Positions 38,558 to 40,083 of a stretch of DNA of 40,083 nt are shown here, one piece after another (the first letter of the stretch is position 1; every line of letters starts with the position of its first letter). Origin of the DNA: Blastocatellia bacterium (lineage in GTDB: Bacteria; Acidobacteriota; Blastocatellia; HR10); NCBI GenBank assembly GCA_035573895.1, contig DATLZR010000024.1, forward strand, positions 1-40,083, given 5' to 3'. A model generated the notes under the pieces. It was not told the origin of the DNA. It was given only the letters and a program-made list of their open reading frames with translations, and ran no database searches. The translations under genes and the position numbers were made by a program.

Positions 38558-39796
38558 ATGGACTGGAGGTGGCATCGGCGGTATCTTTTGGGTGCAGTTC
38601 TGGCTTTAGCCTTGGCGACATTCGTTTGGCAGGTGGATCGGTTTGCCGCTGAGGTTCAAGGGCAACGGTGGATTCTCGATGATTTTGCCGCATATTGGGC
38701 AGCCGCTCGACTCACTCTTTCCGGTGATGATCCCTATTCCCCCGGGAGTGTTGGTGCTGTTCAACGGCCGCTTGGATTAAGAGAGGATCAATTCCCCCTG
38801 GTGATGTGGTACCCGCCGTGGGCGCTTCCCCTGGTCCTGCCCTTCGGGCTGATGAGCTATGCCGGGGGCCGCGTCGCCTGGCTCTTGGTGAGTTTGCTCG
38901 CGTTGCTCATCGGTGCTCAATTGCTTTGGCGCACGTATGGAGGTGAGACGCGGCGGTACGGCTGGTCGTGGGTCATTGCTCTGACCTTCGTCCCCGCCTT
39001 TGCTTCACTGGTTTGGGGGCAGGTGGGGCCACTGATGTTGCTTGGTATTGCGCTCTTTCTTCGGTTCATTCTGGTCGGGCGTTGGGCGCTGGCTGGAGCA
39101 GCGACACTTCTTCTCGCACCCAAGCCTCATGTGCTCTACCTGTTTTGGATCGCTCTCGCTCTCTGGGTAATCTGGGAGCGACGCTATACGGTGATCGCTG
39201 CCACAGCCGCAGCACTCATGTTGGCGACGGGAATTTCTCTCGTTTTACGTCCGACGATTGTCGGCGATTACCTTCGCACAATGATAAATCAGGGACCTAC
39301 CTTCTGGATTACTCCAACTCCGGGAAGCTATCTCCGGCTTCTCGCAGGCCACGAAAATGTGTGGGTGCAGTTTCTGCCCGTTGGAATCGGACTGGTCTGG
39401 CTCATCCTCCACGGGTGGAAACGGAGGAACTCCTGGAGGTGGGATCATCAGCTTCCGACGGTGATCCTCGTTTCTGTGGTCACAACGCCCTTTGCCTGGG
39501 TGCATGATCAGGTTGTGTTCCTTCCCGCCCTTATCAGCTGTTTCCTCCAGTGGCGAAGAATGGGAGGCCGTCTGGCCGCGAAAGCTCTTGCTCTTTTGGG
39601 CTATGTCGTCGTTAATACACTCCCCTTCACGGCGGCTACGCCGACGATGAAAAGCCTCACGCCGGGGGTCATTGCCGATCGGTTGCCGCCAGGCCAGGCC
39701 AATCAGTTTTGGCTGGTCTGGATGGCGCCGGCATTTCTGGTGGGCTATTTGCTCTGTCGGCGGGCATTCGAGCATCCCACAGGTCGGTCCTCGTAG
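38558..39796 (+). CDS. GT87/DUF2029-family membrane glycosyltransferase
   Basis: This 412-residue polytopic membrane protein has an early periplasmic loop with DDFAAYWAAARLTLSGDDPYSP, the DUF2029/GT87 signature (DxxxYWxAAxxxxxGxDPY), where the Asp is the likely catalytic base. MWYPPWALPLVLPF, GQVGPLMLLGIAL and KPHVLYLFW, frequent in these enzymes, follow. GT87 enzymes (for example mycobacterial mannosyltransferases) use polyprenyl-phosphate sugars to build envelope glycans. About ten helices are visible and the length is usual. It is not flanked by other glycan genes on this strand, but the O-antigen ligase at 8.8 kb may belong to the same pathway. Confidence 0.88.
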   Translation: MDWRWHRRYLLGAVLALALATFVWQVDRFAAEVQGQRWILDDFAAYWAAARLTLSGDDPYSPGSVGAVQRPLGLREDQFPLVMWYPPWALPLVLPFGLMSYAGGRVAWLLVSLLALLIGAQLLWRTYGGETRRYGWSWVIALTFVPAFASLVWGQVGPLMLLGIALFLRFILVGRWALAGAATLLLAPKPHVLYLFWIALALWVIWERRYTVIAATAAALMLATGISLVLRPTIVGDYLRTMINQGPTFWITPTPGSYLRLLAGHENVWVQFLPVGIGLVWLILHGWKRRNSWRWDHQLPTVILVSVVTTPFAWVHDQVVFLPALISCFLQWRRMGGRLAAKALALLGYVVVNTLPFTAATPTMKSLTPGVIADRLPPGQANQFWLVWMAPAFLVGYLLCRRAFEHPTGRSS

Positions 39797-39814
39797 TACT
39801 GGTTTTCCTGGTGG

Positions 39815-39843
39815 CGCAGGCTTTCTGGCCTGCGTGTTTTTTT
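39815..39843 (+). terminator. Terminator of the GT87 gene (REP-like hairpin with T-tract)
   Basis: CGCAGGC-TTTCTG-GCCTGCG (39815-39834) followed by TGTTTTTTT, starting 18 bp after the stop codon. It is also the first member of the REP-like hairpins that follow. Confidence 0.8.
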
Positions 39844-39956
39844 CCACAGGCGTGAAAGGTTGGGTTACCTATAGCGCGGGCTTTCCAGCCTGTGATCTTT
39901 TTACGCAGACTGGAAAGTCTGCGTTCCATAAAGCCTGCGCTACAAAGTCTGCGCTA
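39815..39956. repeat. Cluster of REP-like hairpins
   Basis: Related short palindromes: CGCAGGC-TTTCTG-GCCTGCG (39815-39834), an imperfect GCGCGGGC-TTTCCA-GCCTGTG (about 39875-39894), and CGCAGAC-TGGAAA-GTCTGCG (39904-39923). Fragments reading gcctgcgctac and gtctgcgctac follow up to 39956. The shared loop and stem type point to dispersed palindromic (REP-like) elements between convergent genes. Confidence 0.7.
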
Positions 39957-40083
39957 CTTCCGCTCAAAGATGACGGCGCGATCGTCGCGATAGATTTCCT
40001 GCCATCGAGGGGACGAGCGAGCAGCGTCAATAGCCCTTTTCTGTTCGTGGGGGCTCAAAAGCAAGTACCTGATCTGATATTTG
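39954..40083 (-). CDS. C-terminal end of a probable membrane glycosyltransferase (partial)
   Basis: On the minus strand an open frame enters from the right window edge. It encodes 42 residues, YQIRYLLLSPHEQKRAIDAA, SSPRWQEIYRDDRAVIFERK, and stops at 39954. The W..IYRDD.A.IFER ending is typical of the C-terminus of polytopic glycosyltransferases (ArnT/PMT-like), whose final periplasmic segment ends this way. It is too short for a firm family call. The TAG falls inside the last REP-like fragment, so the repeats directly abut the gene. Confidence 0.6.
   Translation of the reverse strand, partial: KYQIRYLLLSPHEQKRAIDAARSSPRWQEIYRDDRAVIFERK

Overview
The window looks like a piece of a GC-rich, Gram-negative bacterial genome, most likely an Acidobacteriota member. 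That placement is an inference from style: TPR/TonB-C proteins, FecR-plus-YY/W-rich proteins, NxxGxxAF-repeat proteins, TadE/TadG clusters, an OmcA/MtrC-like decaheme cytochrome and System II cytochrome c maturation. It was not tested by any search. No rRNA, tRNA, CRISPR array or intact insertion sequence was seen.

Region 1 (1-4.5 kb, minus strand) is a type IV pilus/type II secretion-like assembly operon. In transcription order it encodes PilN-like, PilO-like, a PilP-position protein with a Gln-rich tail, a pseudopilin-like protein, and a GspF/PilC platform protein cut by the window edge. No PilM precedes it.

Region 2 (4.6-8.5 kb, minus strand) is the most striking part: a complete plasmid/chromid-type replication and partition module. 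parA and parB overlap by 4 bp. They are followed by nine 18-bp iterons at 21-23-bp spacing, then an AT-rich (TACAACAACAAA)n unwinding-like region holding a 22-bp perfect palindrome, then a replication initiator of the RPA (RepA) family. The surrounding genes look like ordinary cell-envelope and respiratory genes, so the replicon is probably a second chromosome/chromid or megaplasmid, or an integrated one.

Region 3 (8.7-16.1 kb, plus strand) holds an O-antigen ligase-like membrane protein with a PDZ-like insert, a TPR/TonB-C protein, a membrane-anchored trypsin-like protease, two tandem tiny CxxCH proteins, CcsA, and a degraded DUF4351-type remnant. The 18-bp palindrome ATGTGCGACGTCGCACAT occurs three times (4.56, 8.73 and 10.34 kb). 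It lies upstream of the pil operon, the O-antigen ligase and the TPR/TonB gene, so it is a candidate operator linking surface functions; at the ligase it abuts a good -35 box.

Region 4 (16.3-31.8 kb) contains a SpoIIIAA/Ycf45-like ATPase with R3H domain, a folE-SnoaL-TPR operon, the decaheme cytochrome with a clear terminator, two adjacent zinc alcohol dehydrogenases, a cupin, an alpha/beta hydrolase, an M28 peptidase with PDZ, a TPR-Fis protein followed by an SDR, and a FecR-domain protein.

Region 5 (32-40 kb) contains small membrane and coiled-coil proteins, an 810-residue NxxGxxAF-repeat protein, a TadE/TadG-like/TadE cluster, a GT87-like glycosyltransferase, REP-like hairpins, and the C-terminal end of what may be another membrane glycosyltransferase.

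Starts were chosen by visible Shine-Dalgarno sequences and promoters. Family assignments come from recognising motifs by eye, not from database searches.
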